Shown here in pieces: positions 1-6,585 of a stretch of 21,959 nucleotides of DNA (within the stretch, counting starts at the first letter, position 1; each line of letters begins with the position of its first letter). Under the pieces are notes generated by a model, which was not told the DNA's origin, did not search any database, and was given only the letters and a program-made list of their open reading frames with translations. The stretch comes from Duodenibacillus intestinigallinarum (GTDB lineage Bacteria; Pseudomonadota; Gammaproteobacteria; Burkholderiales; Burkholderiaceae_F), in the NCBI GenBank assembly GCA_019117105.1, contig DXAH01000046.1:1-21959 (forward strand). Reading direction: 5' to 3'. The position numbers and the translations under genes were made by a program.

Positions 1-389
1 AAGCGGGCTTGAGCCAGACAGCTCTTGCGTTTCCAGTAGCGAAGGGATTCGTTTAACAGCGCCACGGTTCCGTTGACATTGGTGTCGACAAAAAGCAGAG
101 GATCGACGATGGAATTGTCAACGTGGCTTTCAGCGGCAAAATGGATGACACCCGTGATGTCGTATTTTTCGAGGAGATCGCGAATGAGCTCGGCATTGCG
201 GATGTCACCTTCGACAGGCACGACGTTTGGCATTCGCGCTTGTGTGTCAAAGGCGTATCGAGAACCCGCGTAGGTGAGCGCATCCAGGTCGATCAGACGA
301 TAGTTCGGGTAGGTGTGCGCAAAGTACGCCACGAAATTGGTTCCGATAAAGCCGGCGCCGCCGGTGACGAGAATGCTTTTTTCAAACAT
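1..389 (-). CDS. rmlB: dTDP-glucose 4,6-dehydratase, N-terminal 129 residues (runs off left edge)
   Basis: RmlB removes water from dTDP-glucose to give dTDP-4-keto-6-deoxyglucose, the second step of dTDP-L-rhamnose synthesis for surface polysaccharide, in the cytoplasm. Reading from the ATG at 387-389 gives MFEKSILVTGGAGFIGTNF, the Rossmann NAD-binding glycine motif of extended SDR enzymes, followed by DLDALTYAG and HFAAESHVDNSI, both hallmarks of the RmlB family. The catalytic Tyr-x-x-x-Lys lies beyond the window edge, so completeness cannot be judged; the family is usually about 350 residues. The start overlaps the end of rmlD by 8 bases, which implies translational coupling within an rmlC-rmlD-rmlB transcript. 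A GGAAG Shine-Dalgarno candidate lies inside a short perfect inverted repeat (391-403). Confidence 0.93.
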   Translation of the reverse strand, partial: MFEKSILVTGGAGFIGTNFVAYFAHTYPNYRLIDLDALTYAGSRYAFDTQARMPNVVPVEGDIRNAELIRDLLEKYDITGVIHFAAESHVDNSIVDPLLFVDTNVNGTVALLNESLRYWKRKSCLAQAR

Positions 390-1221
390 GGGAAGAATCT
401 TCCGTCAAGGCCGTCAGCCAATGCCGCGGCTCAATTGCGTAAGGTTGCAGCGAGTCGAGCGACAACACGCTGTAGGACGGTCGTTTTGCTTTTGTCGGAT
501 AGTCGCTCGTAGCAACGGGCTCGATGCAGCAGGACAAATCGAGATGCCGCACGATGGCACAGGCAAAGTCATACCACGAGCCGCTTCCTGCGTTGGTAAA
601 GTGTAAAAGCCGCATTGGTTTCAGGTGTGCTTTTTGCTCGTAGAGCGAAACTAATGCTTTTGCCAGATCATCGACAAGCGTGGGCGCGCCGATCTGGTCG
701 TTGACGACGCGCAGATTGTTTTGTTTTGATGCGAGTTGCCGGATGGTTTGATAGAAATTGCGGCTGCCCGCTTTCTTACTGTAAAGCCATGCCGTGCGCA
801 CGATCAGGCCCGAAAAGCCGCCAGAGAGAAGCGCGGTTTCGCCGGCGCGCTTGCTGCGGCCGTAGACCGAGAGAGGATTGACGGGTGCGTCAATGCCGTA
901 TGGCGCAGTTTTTTTTCCGTCAAAGACATAATCGGTTGACAAGTGAATGACTGGTACGCCGCTTTCGGCAAGAATCCGGGGACCGTCGGCATTGACGGCA
1001 AAAGCGGTTTGCGGATCATCTTCAGCGGCGTCAACGGCGGTGTAGGCCGCGCAATTGATTACGCAGTCGAAGGACTCGAGGTCAAAACAAGCTTTTACGC
1101 GGGCTTGATTGCAGATGTCCAGTTGCTGACGAGAATACGCACGGCAAGCGATGCCTCGTCTTTGACAGAGCGCGGTAAGCGCTTGTCCCAATTGACCGCT
1201 GGCGCCAGTGATCAAGATCAT
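382..1221 (-). CDS. rmlD: dTDP-4-dehydrorhamnose reductase
   Basis: RmlD carries out the last step of dTDP-L-rhamnose synthesis, NAD(P)H-dependent reduction of dTDP-4-keto-rhamnose. The 279-residue product has the N-terminal nucleotide-binding motif GASGQLGQ (residues 6-13), the family motif STDYVFDG (95-102) and the SDR catalytic pair Tyr120/Lys124 in YGRSKRAGE. The length is slightly below the usual 285-300. The ATG at 1219-1221 overlaps the rmlC stop as an ATGA junction and has AAGGAG about 8 bases upstream, so the start is secure. The tail overlaps the rmlB start by 8 bases. The three genes are packed as one operon; the fourth pathway gene, rmlA, is not visible and may lie beyond the left edge. 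Confidence 0.95.
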   Translation of the reverse strand: MILITGASGQLGQALTALCQRRGIACRAYSRQQLDICNQARVKACFDLESFDCVINCAAYTAVDAAEDDPQTAFAVNADGPRILAESGVPVIHLSTDYVFDGKKTAPYGIDAPVNPLSVYGRSKRAGETALLSGGFSGLIVRTAWLYSKKAGSRNFYQTIRQLASKQNNLRVVNDQIGAPTLVDDLAKALVSLYEQKAHLKPMRLLHFTNAGSGSWYDFACAIVRHLDLSCCIEPVATSDYPTKAKRPSYSVLSLDSLQPYAIEPRHWLTALTEDSSHV

Positions 1222-1793
1222 TTGCGAGCTCCTTCATAGTGGAAGGCGGGCGCTTGGCAATAATGCTCCCAGGAAGAGGCCGCTCTGTCCTTGCCGGACT
1301 GCAGGCAAACGGTGCCGCCCAGTTGCCAATCAATGGCAAGATCCGGATCTGTGGCATTGATCGCACCCTCGCTTTCGGGGGCGTAGTAGGCGTCGGTTTT
1401 ATAAGCCACATGCGCGATCTCAGAGAGAACTGCAAAGCCGTGAGCGAACCCTTTGGGAATGTACATCTGCAGATTGTTTTCGTCGGAGAGTTCGGCTGCA
1501 ACATACTGTCCGAAGGTGGGGGAACCCGCTCGAATATCCAGAGCCACATCCAGAATGCGACCGCATACCGCACGCACGAGTTTGGTTTGAGCGTGCTCGC
1601 CCTTCTGAAAATGCAGTCCTCTTAGTGTGCCTCGCCGAGAAAACGAGGCGCTGTCCTGCGAAAAGTCAATTTGGATGCCGAGCGAAGCAAGCGTACGGCG
1701 GTTGTATGACTCCAGGAAATAGCCGCGATCGTCTCGGTAGACGGCGGGCGCAAGCAGCACAATGTCGGCGATGGCGGTTGAAAGAATCTGCAT
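1218..1793 (-). CDS. rmlC: dTDP-4-dehydrorhamnose 3,5-epimerase
   Basis: RmlC epimerises C3 and C5 of dTDP-4-keto-6-deoxyglucose. I chose the ATG at 1791-1793 (191 residues) because the product then begins MQILSTAIADIVLL, matching the family's usual first strand. A longer frame from a TTG at 1835 adds 14 unlike residues. Family landmarks are the DDRGYFLESYN segment (21-31), TLRGLHFQ with the catalytic His61, LDVALDIR, and PKGFAHGFAVLSE followed by the YKTDAYY segment that supplies the active-site tyrosine. The fold is a cupin jelly roll acting as a dimer. The stop overlaps the rmlD start by 4 bases. Only 51 bases separate it from the upstream ABC permease gene, and no intrinsic terminator is visible there, so read-through from the ABC genes is possible. 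Confidence 0.95.
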   Translation of the reverse strand: MQILSTAIADIVLLAPAVYRDDRGYFLESYNRRTLASLGIQIDFSQDSASFSRRGTLRGLHFQKGEHAQTKLVRAVCGRILDVALDIRAGSPTFGQYVAAELSDENNLQMYIPKGFAHGFAVLSEIAHVAYKTDAYYAPESEGAINATDPDLAIDWQLGGTVCLQSGKDRAASSWEHYCQAPAFHYEGARK

Positions 1794-1809
1794 GAGCGAA
1801 CTTCTCGAT

Positions 1810-1821
1810 GGCCTCGAGGCC
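1810..1821. repeat. 12-bp perfect palindrome upstream of rmlC
   Basis: GGCCTCGAGGCC at this position is a perfect palindrome, in the 51-base gap between the ABC permease stop and the rmlC start. It has no adjoining T-run on either strand, so it is not a standard intrinsic terminator. It could be chance, a protein-binding site, or a scar at the point where two unrelated operons were joined. Confidence 0.5.
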
Positions 1822-1844
1822 TCAAAACATAGCAATGACGCGGC

Positions 1845-2882
1845 TTAGGCGTAACGGGCGTGAGTGCTGCGCAAAAGTAAAACAAGTAAAAACGGCACAC
1901 CCACAAGACTTGTGACGATGCCGACCGGTAGGACAGCGCCGGCCGAGAGCAGTTTAGCGGCCACGGAACTTGCGAGCATCAGCATGGCGCCGGTCAAAAG
2001 ACTTCCCGGCAAAAGATAGCGCTGATCTTCACCGAGCGTCAATTTGGCCAGATGCGGTGCAACCAATCCGACGAAGCTGACGGTTCCGATAAAGGAAACG
2101 GAGCAGGCGATCAACAGCGCACTAATGCCAAAAGCGACAACGCGAAGACGACGCACGGGAACACCCAGGCTCAAGGCTCTTTCTTCACCGATGGTGAGCG
2201 TCGTTAACTCCCACGAGCGCCCGATCAAATATGCCGCTGCGGCGATCACGGCGCCAGCGGCTGCTGCCGTGCTGGTCCATGTGCTGCGCTCTAGATTTCC
2301 GAAGGTCCAGCCGCTGATGAGTTGCGCGACTTCGGGGCTTGCATGGTACTGCAGGAATTGCTGCAGTGCCATGAAAAAGAAGTTCATGACGATGCCCGCA
2401 AGGATCACGGTCGAAGGCGACATGCCGCGCCGGCCGCCGAGCCAGTAGATGGCCGCAGACACGATGATGGCCATGGAAAAAGCGGCAAGCGCCGTGCCGA
2501 GCCAAAGCATACCGAAAATCGTAAATCCGGCGGTGATGGCGCCGGCTGCGCCGAATCCGGCGGCTGAGGAAATCCCCAGTGTTGATGGACTTGCCAATGC
2601 ATTGCCGGTGATGTTTTGAATTTGCAGACCAGCCAACGATAAGGCGGCCCCCACGAAGAAAGCCGTCAGCGTCATCGGCAGACGAATGGACCAGACGATG
2701 ACGGCTTCAGCTGTGCCGGCTTCTGGCCCTTGCAGCAGAGCCTGAAGCACCGCGGCAAGTTTCATGCCGGAAGAGCCCGTCATCAGGTCTGCTAAGGCAA
2801 GCAAAACGACTCCGACAACACCGGCAGCGAGAATCCGCAGGCGTTTTCGGCTTTGAAGTCGGTATTGCAGGTCGCAGCTCAC
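1845..2882 (-). CDS. FecCD-family ABC transporter permease (iron-chelate/cobalamin type)
   Basis: This is an integral membrane permease of the BtuC/FepD/FecCD family, which forms the channel of type II ABC importers for siderophores, haem or cobalamin. The 345 residues are almost wholly hydrophobic with about ten membrane helices. Landmarks are RLPMTLTAFFVGAALSLAG and the GNALASPSTLGI segment near residues 90-102, the cytoplasmic coupling helix around GEERALSLGVPVRRLR, and GLVAPHLAK followed by GEDQRYLLPGS. The start is GTG (2880-2882), supported by AAAGGA nine bases upstream. It lies 24 bases downstream of the binding-protein gene, so the pair forms one operon. The substrate cannot be told from sequence. 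The expected FecE/BtuD-type ATPase gene does not follow. Confidence 0.92.
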   Translation of the reverse strand: MSCDLQYRLQSRKRLRILAAGVVGVVLLALADLMTGSSGMKLAAVLQALLQGPEAGTAEAVIVWSIRLPMTLTAFFVGAALSLAGLQIQNITGNALASPSTLGISSAAGFGAAGAITAGFTIFGMLWLGTALAAFSMAIIVSAAIYWLGGRRGMSPSTVILAGIVMNFFFMALQQFLQYHASPEVAQLISGWTFGNLERSTWTSTAAAAGAVIAAAAYLIGRSWELTTLTIGEERALSLGVPVRRLRVVAFGISALLIACSVSFIGTVSFVGLVAPHLAKLTLGEDQRYLLPGSLLTGAMLMLASSVAAKLLSAGAVLPVGIVTSLVGVPFLLVLLLRSTHARYA

Positions 2883-2906
2883 GGTTCGATTTCCTTTGCG
2901 ATCGGT

Positions 2907-4031
2907 TTAGCGTTCGAGCTTGATGAAGAATGTTCCCGAGCCGTCAACTTCAGGCAGATATGTTTTCCAGAAACGGTTGTATTCGGCAAGCGGATCAAAA
3001 TCGGCAAATGTTTCAGGGTAGATGATTTTGGCGAGATCCATCAGATACGTGTAGTCAACCATGGAGCGGAGAGAGCCGTGGTCAACGCCGTAGACCTCTC
3101 CGGTCTTGATGGCTTCAAGGGTTTTCCATTCGGGACGAGAGGCAAAGCCGCGCAGCCGCGATTGTGCCTCTTTGGGGGAGACGGAAAGCCCCATGCGCAT
3201 TTGATCGGTGTCATGAGCGCCTTGCCAGATACTGCCGGTGATGACAACAATTTGCGGATTGTGAGCTAGCACGTATTCGCGGGAAAGTGCTGCGTAGGGC
3301 TGCTTCATGTCTGCAGCAATATTGTTTGCCTGCAGTTGATTGAGAATGCCGCCCCAGAGCACGCCCTTGTTGTATGTGTTGCCATATTCGCCCGGGCCTT
3401 TGCTTCCGGTTTCGACGTAGACGCGGCGGGCTTTGGCTGATTCGGGGAGTTTGGAGACGCGCTCGCGAACGATGTCGGCAATTTCAAGATAGCGTCGATT
3501 CAGACTTTCGGCCGTGGATTTCTGATTGAGCAGTTCGCCTAGGATTTTCGTACTTTGAGTGTGATTGGCAGCGGTAAGCGCGTGGTAGTCGAGCACCACG
3601 GTCGGAATGCCGGCTTTCTGAAGAACTTCGACGCGTTTGTTGTTGTCGGCGTACTGGCTCTTGTTGATCAACAGGAGATCGGGCTTGAGCGAAATGATCT
3701 TTTCCGTGTTGAGAATGTTGTCGTGGTAGCCGCCGATACTCGGGATTTTCTTGATCTCAGGAAAAGACTTCGTCAGCGCAGTGTATTCGCCAAAACGCGT
3801 GGCCTGCCAGCCGTCCTGAGGCAGGGCGACGACTTTTTTCAAACTCTCGGTTCCGCCCACCATCAGAAAGTTAAGGATGTAGTTTCCCACGACGATGCGC
3901 TGCGGCGTCTCTTTGAGCGTGATCGTGCGATTCTCGAGATCGGTGACGGTTATGGGGGCGGCAGCGGCACTCAGCGACAACATGCCGAAAAGCAAAACAA
4001 GGGTAGCGGATTGAAAAAGACGACCGAGCAT
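2907..4031 (-). CDS. Periplasmic substrate-binding protein of an iron-chelate-type ABC importer
   Basis: This is a class III (BtuF/FepB/FhuD-like) binding protein that captures a metal chelate in the periplasm and delivers it to the FecCD permease encoded just downstream. From the ATG at 4029-4031 the product has a clear signal peptide (MLGRLFQSATLVLLFGMLSL, then SAAAA, cleavage near residue 25), with no lipobox cysteine, so it should be soluble. The mature start ITVTDLENRTITLKETPQRI is typical of the family. The ISLKPDLLLINK segment and the long central helix region fit the two-lobe fold. A longer frame begins at the ATG at 4101-4103 but would bury the signal peptide behind 24 residues. The predicted promoter also places the transcript start downstream of that ATG. 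Length is 374 residues. The ligand is unknown. Confidence 0.88.
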   Translation of the reverse strand: MLGRLFQSATLVLLFGMLSLSAAAAPITVTDLENRTITLKETPQRIVVGNYILNFLMVGGTESLKKVVALPQDGWQATRFGEYTALTKSFPEIKKIPSIGGYHDNILNTEKIISLKPDLLLINKSQYADNNKRVEVLQKAGIPTVVLDYHALTAANHTQSTKILGELLNQKSTAESLNRRYLEIADIVRERVSKLPESAKARRVYVETGSKGPGEYGNTYNKGVLWGGILNQLQANNIAADMKQPYAALSREYVLAHNPQIVVITGSIWQGAHDTDQMRMGLSVSPKEAQSRLRGFASRPEWKTLEAIKTGEVYGVDHGSLRSMVDYTYLMDLAKIIYPETFADFDPLAEYNRFWKTYLPEVDGSGTFFIKLER

Positions 4032-4092
4032 ATCCGAAATCTCAAAGAGGACGGCGCGCGACTGCCGCCAGTATGATGTTTTTGCTTTTCGT

Positions 4093-4121
4093 ATGATACC
4101 CATGCTTTTTCAGGATGCCAT
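4093..4121 (-). promoter_or_regulatory. Candidate sigma-70 promoter of the ABC importer operon
   Basis: On the minus strand, ATGGCA (4116-4121; 4 of 6 to TTGACA) is followed after exactly 17 bases by TATCAT (4093-4098; 5 of 6 to TATAAT). The transcript would start just downstream, giving a leader of roughly 50 bases before the ATG at 4031 and excluding the upstream ATG at 4103. I could not recognise a convincing Fur box, though iron control would be expected for this family. Confidence 0.4.
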
Positions 4122-4184
4122 AGCTCGAAAGACGTACGACAACAGTGAACAAGAATTTGGCAGAAACGGGCAATCCGGAGGAAC

Positions 4185-4220
4185 AAAAAAAGGAAGCGCC
4201 TCAAGTTAGAAGCGCTTCCT
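4185..4220 (-). terminator. Intrinsic terminator of the NSS transporter gene
   Basis: Read on the minus strand, AGGAAGCGC (4212-4220) pairs with GCGCTTCCT (4191-4199), a perfect 9-bp stem around a 12-base loop, followed directly by a T-run (4185-4191 on the plus strand as A). It lies 23 bases past the stop of the transporter gene. This separates that gene from the ABC importer operon downstream. Confidence 0.88.
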
Positions 4221-4243
4221 GTCCGATCGGATACAACCCGCTG

Positions 4244-5641
4244 TTAGGCGAAGAAGCCTCGCAGGCCGTACGCGAAGATCGCAATGATCACAACCGGAAT
4301 AACATAACGCACCCAGACAAACCAAAGGCCGGTGGTTTTATGCGGCAGCGTACCGCAGTTGTCGATTTCGTCCTTGGCGTTGTTTTTCATAATCCAACCC
4401 ACGAAAATGGTGGCGCCGAGTGCTGTGATCACAAAGCAGATGTTGCCGCTCACAAAGTCGAACGCATCGAAAATGTTGCGATCGAGAATGCGTACGTCGC
4501 GCCACGGACCATAGGCAAGAATGCAAGGCAGATTGCCGAACAGGAAGATGCCGCCAAGCGTCAGATTGATGGCGCGGCCCAGGCTGATGCGCAGACGTTC
4601 AACAAGCACGCTGATGATCACTTGATAGATGGTCAGCGATGTCGTCAGAGCAGCAATCACCAGCAACAGGAAGAAGACGATCGCAAAGAAGTTGCCGAGG
4701 AACATTTCGGAGAATGCGATCGGAAGAGACTTGAAGACCAGAGACGGGCCGGAATCGGGAGCCAAATTGGCGCTAAAGAGCGACGGAAAGATCATGAAGC
4801 CCGCCATTACGGCCACCAGCGTATTGATGATGCCTGTAATAACAGCTGTCTTGACCATGTCTTCCTTCTGGTTCAGGTGCGAAGAAAGCGTGATCATCAC
4901 ACCGAAACCAAGTGACAGGGCAAAGAACACCTGGCCGAGCACGTCAAGGAAAAGTCGGGGTGTGATTTTGGAGAAGTCAGGCGTCAGGTAGAAGCTCACG
5001 CCGGCTGCTGCATCGTCGAGCGTGAGGTTGCGAATCACCATGATCAGCAGGCACAGCAGCAACAGAGGCATCAGGTACTTCACCGAGCGTTCGATGCCCT
5101 GAATGACGCCTTTGCGCAGGATCACCCAGTTGATGAGAACGAAGACGAGCGTGTAGCAGGTGATTGCAAAGGGCGAATGTTCAATTGTGTCGGAATAGAA
5201 ACTTTCGGTGAGTTCTTTCGTGATAGGACTCGAAAGGTCCAGGCCTCCGGCAACGCCTGCGGCGCCGAGGAAAATATGCCAGATGTATGAGATCACCCAG
5301 CCGCCGATTACCATGTAGTAGGCGAGAATGCCGAAGGCGCCCAAAAGCCCCGTGTAGCCGAAGAGTTTCCATAAGGGACTCGGAGAATAGCCGGGAGCAC
5401 GGCCAGCCAAAGCAAAGGCGTCGACGCTGTTGGCCTGTGCGCGGCGGCCGATGACGTTTTCAACGAGAATGATGGGAATGCCGACGAGCATCATGACGGC
5501 AATGAAGGTGAGCACGTATGCACCACCGCCGTTTTCACCGACGAGATAAGGAAAGCGCCAAGTTGCGCCGAATCCGATCGTCGCGCCGGCAACGGTCAGG
5601 ATATAGGTCAAGCGGCTTGACCAGGTTTGTCGTGTACTCAC
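4244..5641 (-). CDS. Neurotransmitter:sodium symporter (NSS/SNF) family transporter
   Basis: This inner-membrane secondary transporter of the LeuT/MhsT/Tyt1 family probably imports an amino acid or related amine. The N-terminal signature TWSSRLTYIL, then RFPYLVGENGGGAY, is diagnostic. Eleven hydrophobic helices are visible, the count common in bacterial members. I prefer the GTG at 5639-5641 (465 residues) because GGGAG lies about 7 bases upstream and homologues begin near TWSSR. The frame stays open to a TTG at 5698 without a ribosome site. By-eye alignment with LeuT shows unusual Na1-site residues: Ala26 in place of Asn27 and Ala241 in place of Thr254, with Asn286 kept (Asn273). The Na2-site residues are retained (Ala329, Thr332, Thr333). 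The position of LeuT Glu290 is Ala277. The gene has its own promoter and terminator. The substrate is unknown. Confidence 0.93.
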   Translation of the reverse strand: MSTRQTWSSRLTYILTVAGATIGFGATWRFPYLVGENGGGAYVLTFIAVMMLVGIPIILVENVIGRRAQANSVDAFALAGRAPGYSPSPLWKLFGYTGLLGAFGILAYYMVIGGWVISYIWHIFLGAAGVAGGLDLSSPITKELTESFYSDTIEHSPFAITCYTLVFVLINWVILRKGVIQGIERSVKYLMPLLLLCLLIMVIRNLTLDDAAAGVSFYLTPDFSKITPRLFLDVLGQVFFALSLGFGVMITLSSHLNQKEDMVKTAVITGIINTLVAVMAGFMIFPSLFSANLAPDSGPSLVFKSLPIAFSEMFLGNFFAIVFFLLLVIAALTTSLTIYQVIISVLVERLRISLGRAINLTLGGIFLFGNLPCILAYGPWRDVRILDRNIFDAFDFVSGNICFVITALGATIFVGWIMKNNAKDEIDNCGTLPHKTTGLWFVWVRYVIPVVIIAIFAYGLRGFFA

Positions 5642-5740
5642 CCGTTTTCTCCCGAAAATTTGTTTTTCTTCTATTGCAAAAAGAGTCCCGGCAGACAAGC
5701 TCGGGATCTCAGATTTCTTGCAACTATTAACCCATTTTCG

Positions 5741-5767
5741 ACTATACCATATAACCTAATATGACAA
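5741..5767 (-). promoter_or_regulatory. Candidate extended -10 promoter of the NSS transporter gene
   Basis: On the minus strand, TATAGT (5741-5746) is preceded by TGG, giving an extended -10 element. TTGTCA (5762-5767) lies 15 bases upstream, a short spacer that an extended -10 can tolerate. The predicted leader to the GTG at 5641 is roughly 90 bases. I saw no recognisable regulator site or riboswitch in it. Confidence 0.45.
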
Positions 5768-5814
5768 TGCGTCTGTTCGAGCATTTCCTGGCGGTTGAGG
5801 GCCTTGTTGCAAAC

Positions 5815-5838
5815 AAAAAATCCGCTGATGCGAGCGGA
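5815..5838 (-). terminator. Intrinsic terminator of tRNA-Ala
   Basis: On the minus strand TCCGCT (5833-5838) pairs with AGCGGA (5821-5826) around a 6-base loop and is followed by six T (5815-5820). It starts about 19 bases past the tRNA CCA end, so the tRNA is a stand-alone transcript. Confidence 0.8.
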
Positions 5839-5856
5839 CATCGGCGGACTTTTGAG

Positions 5857-5932
5857 TGGTGGAGATGAGGGGGATCGAACCCCTGACCTCTGCATTGCGA
5901 ACGCAGCGCTCTCCCAGCTGAGCTACACCCCC
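5857..5932 (-). tRNA. tRNA-Ala, anticodon CGC
   Basis: The minus strand folds as a complete 76-base cloverleaf with CCA encoded (5857-5859). The acceptor arms are GGGGGTG (5926-5932) and CATCTCC (5861-5867). They include the G3:U70 wobble that identifies alanine tRNAs. The D arm is GCTC...GAGC. The anticodon stem CTGCG/TGCAG holds the loop TTCGCAA, anticodon CGC, reading the GCG codon. The T arm is AGGGG-TTCGATC-CCCCT. It is flanked by its own promoter and terminator. Short open frames through this locus are artefacts of the tRNA. Confidence 0.96.
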
Positions 5933-5977
5933 ACTGATCAAATTTTTCAACCGCAAGCATACGCCTGCGAAGGAGGC

Positions 5978-6006
5978 ATTATGCCCGAGGCGGACATTGA
6001 AAGCAA
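5978..6006 (-). promoter_or_regulatory. Promoter of tRNA-Ala(CGC)
   Basis: On the minus strand TTGCTT (6001-6006) and CATAAT (5978-5983) are spaced by 17 bases. The expected start falls about 40 bases before the mature tRNA 5' end, leaving a leader for RNase P to remove. The leader begins with a short inverted repeat, GCCT and AGGC with seven bases between them. Confidence 0.6.
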
Positions 6007-6053
6007 GAGCCTAAGGCGCCTCGAACGGAGGGTCAAAGCGCCATTTCTCAACG

Positions 6054-6389
6054 TTAGGCAACTGCTTTTTCAACAAATTCCTTGAACGGAGCAATGCTCT
6101 TGGGCTCAATGAGCGTGTCGACCGGTTGGCCGTCTTTGAGAACGACAAACACAGGGATGTGACGCACATCGAACTTTTCCTTGATGCCGGGGTTGTTGTC
6201 GAAATCGCAACTGGCAAAAACCAGTTTGTCGCTGTAGTCCTTGGCGAATTGCATGAACAGCGGTTGGAGCCGGCGGCAGTCAGGACACCACTGTGCGCCG
6301 ATGGCAAGAAGTACGGGCTTTTGGCTTTCTGCGACAACCGAGTCAAAGTTGGTGTCAGTTACCATCGTGATGTTGGGCATGGTCTGCAT
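6054..6389 (-). CDS. Thioredoxin-like protein with WCPDC active site
   Basis: This is a 111-residue single-domain thioredoxin fold, probably a cytoplasmic thiol-disulfide oxidoreductase because no signal peptide or membrane segment is present. The redox motif is WCPDC (Cys35, Cys38) instead of the WCGPC of classic thioredoxins; CPDC is known from the TRP14/TXNDC17 family, which has a narrower substrate range. The cis-proline follows in HIPVFVV (Pro79). The ATG at 6387-6389 is preceded by GAGGA about 10 bases away. The frame is open to 6500, but the extra residues do not resemble a thioredoxin N-terminus. A second Met three codons in is an alternative. It is divergent from ftsK. A TATACT -10-like sequence lies upstream on the minus strand (about 6435-6440), without a clear -35. 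Confidence 0.9.
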   Translation of the reverse strand: MQTMPNITMVTDTNFDSVVAESQKPVLLAIGAQWCPDCRRLQPLFMQFAKDYSDKLVFASCDFDNNPGIKEKFDVRHIPVFVVLKDGQPVDTLIEPKSIAPFKEFVEKAVA

Positions 6390-6570
6390 AGCGGTACGTT
6401 CCTCGAAAAGACATGAGATGGAGGCAGTATATCCGACAAGTGGACTTAGGTATTTGTGAGTAATCTGATTTTGTTTTGCCAAATGTACGCAACCTTCCAA
6501 GCTGTTGAAAACTCCGCAAAATCTTGCTGTGGGAACAAGTCCAAAACGGCGAGAAAAGCGCGGAAATCTT

Positions 6571-6576
6571 TATAAT
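6571..6576 (+). promoter_or_regulatory. Perfect TATAAT just before the ftsK start
   Basis: TATAAT here lies only nine bases before the ATG at 6586. If used as a -10 element, transcription would begin at about the start codon, giving a leaderless ftsK mRNA. No good -35 is seen at 16-18 bases upstream. It may also be chance in this divergent intergenic region. Confidence 0.3.
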
Positions 6577-6585
6577 CCATCGGCT

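Noticed and set aside
391..403. Perfect inverted repeat GGAAGAATCTTCC over the rmlB ribosome site
   Set aside because: It lies inside rmlD codons, is short, and translational coupling through the overlap is a simpler way to start rmlB; not evidence of an RNA switch.
4081..4130. Possible Fur box at the ABC importer promoter
   Set aside because: The GTATGATAC-like sequence matches only part of the Fur consensus and lacks the second hexamer arrangement; it is not enough to call.
5742..5960. Several short frames through the tRNA-Ala locus
   Set aside because: They are translations of the tRNA gene itself; their GAVRSPSSPP-like peptides are a known artefact.
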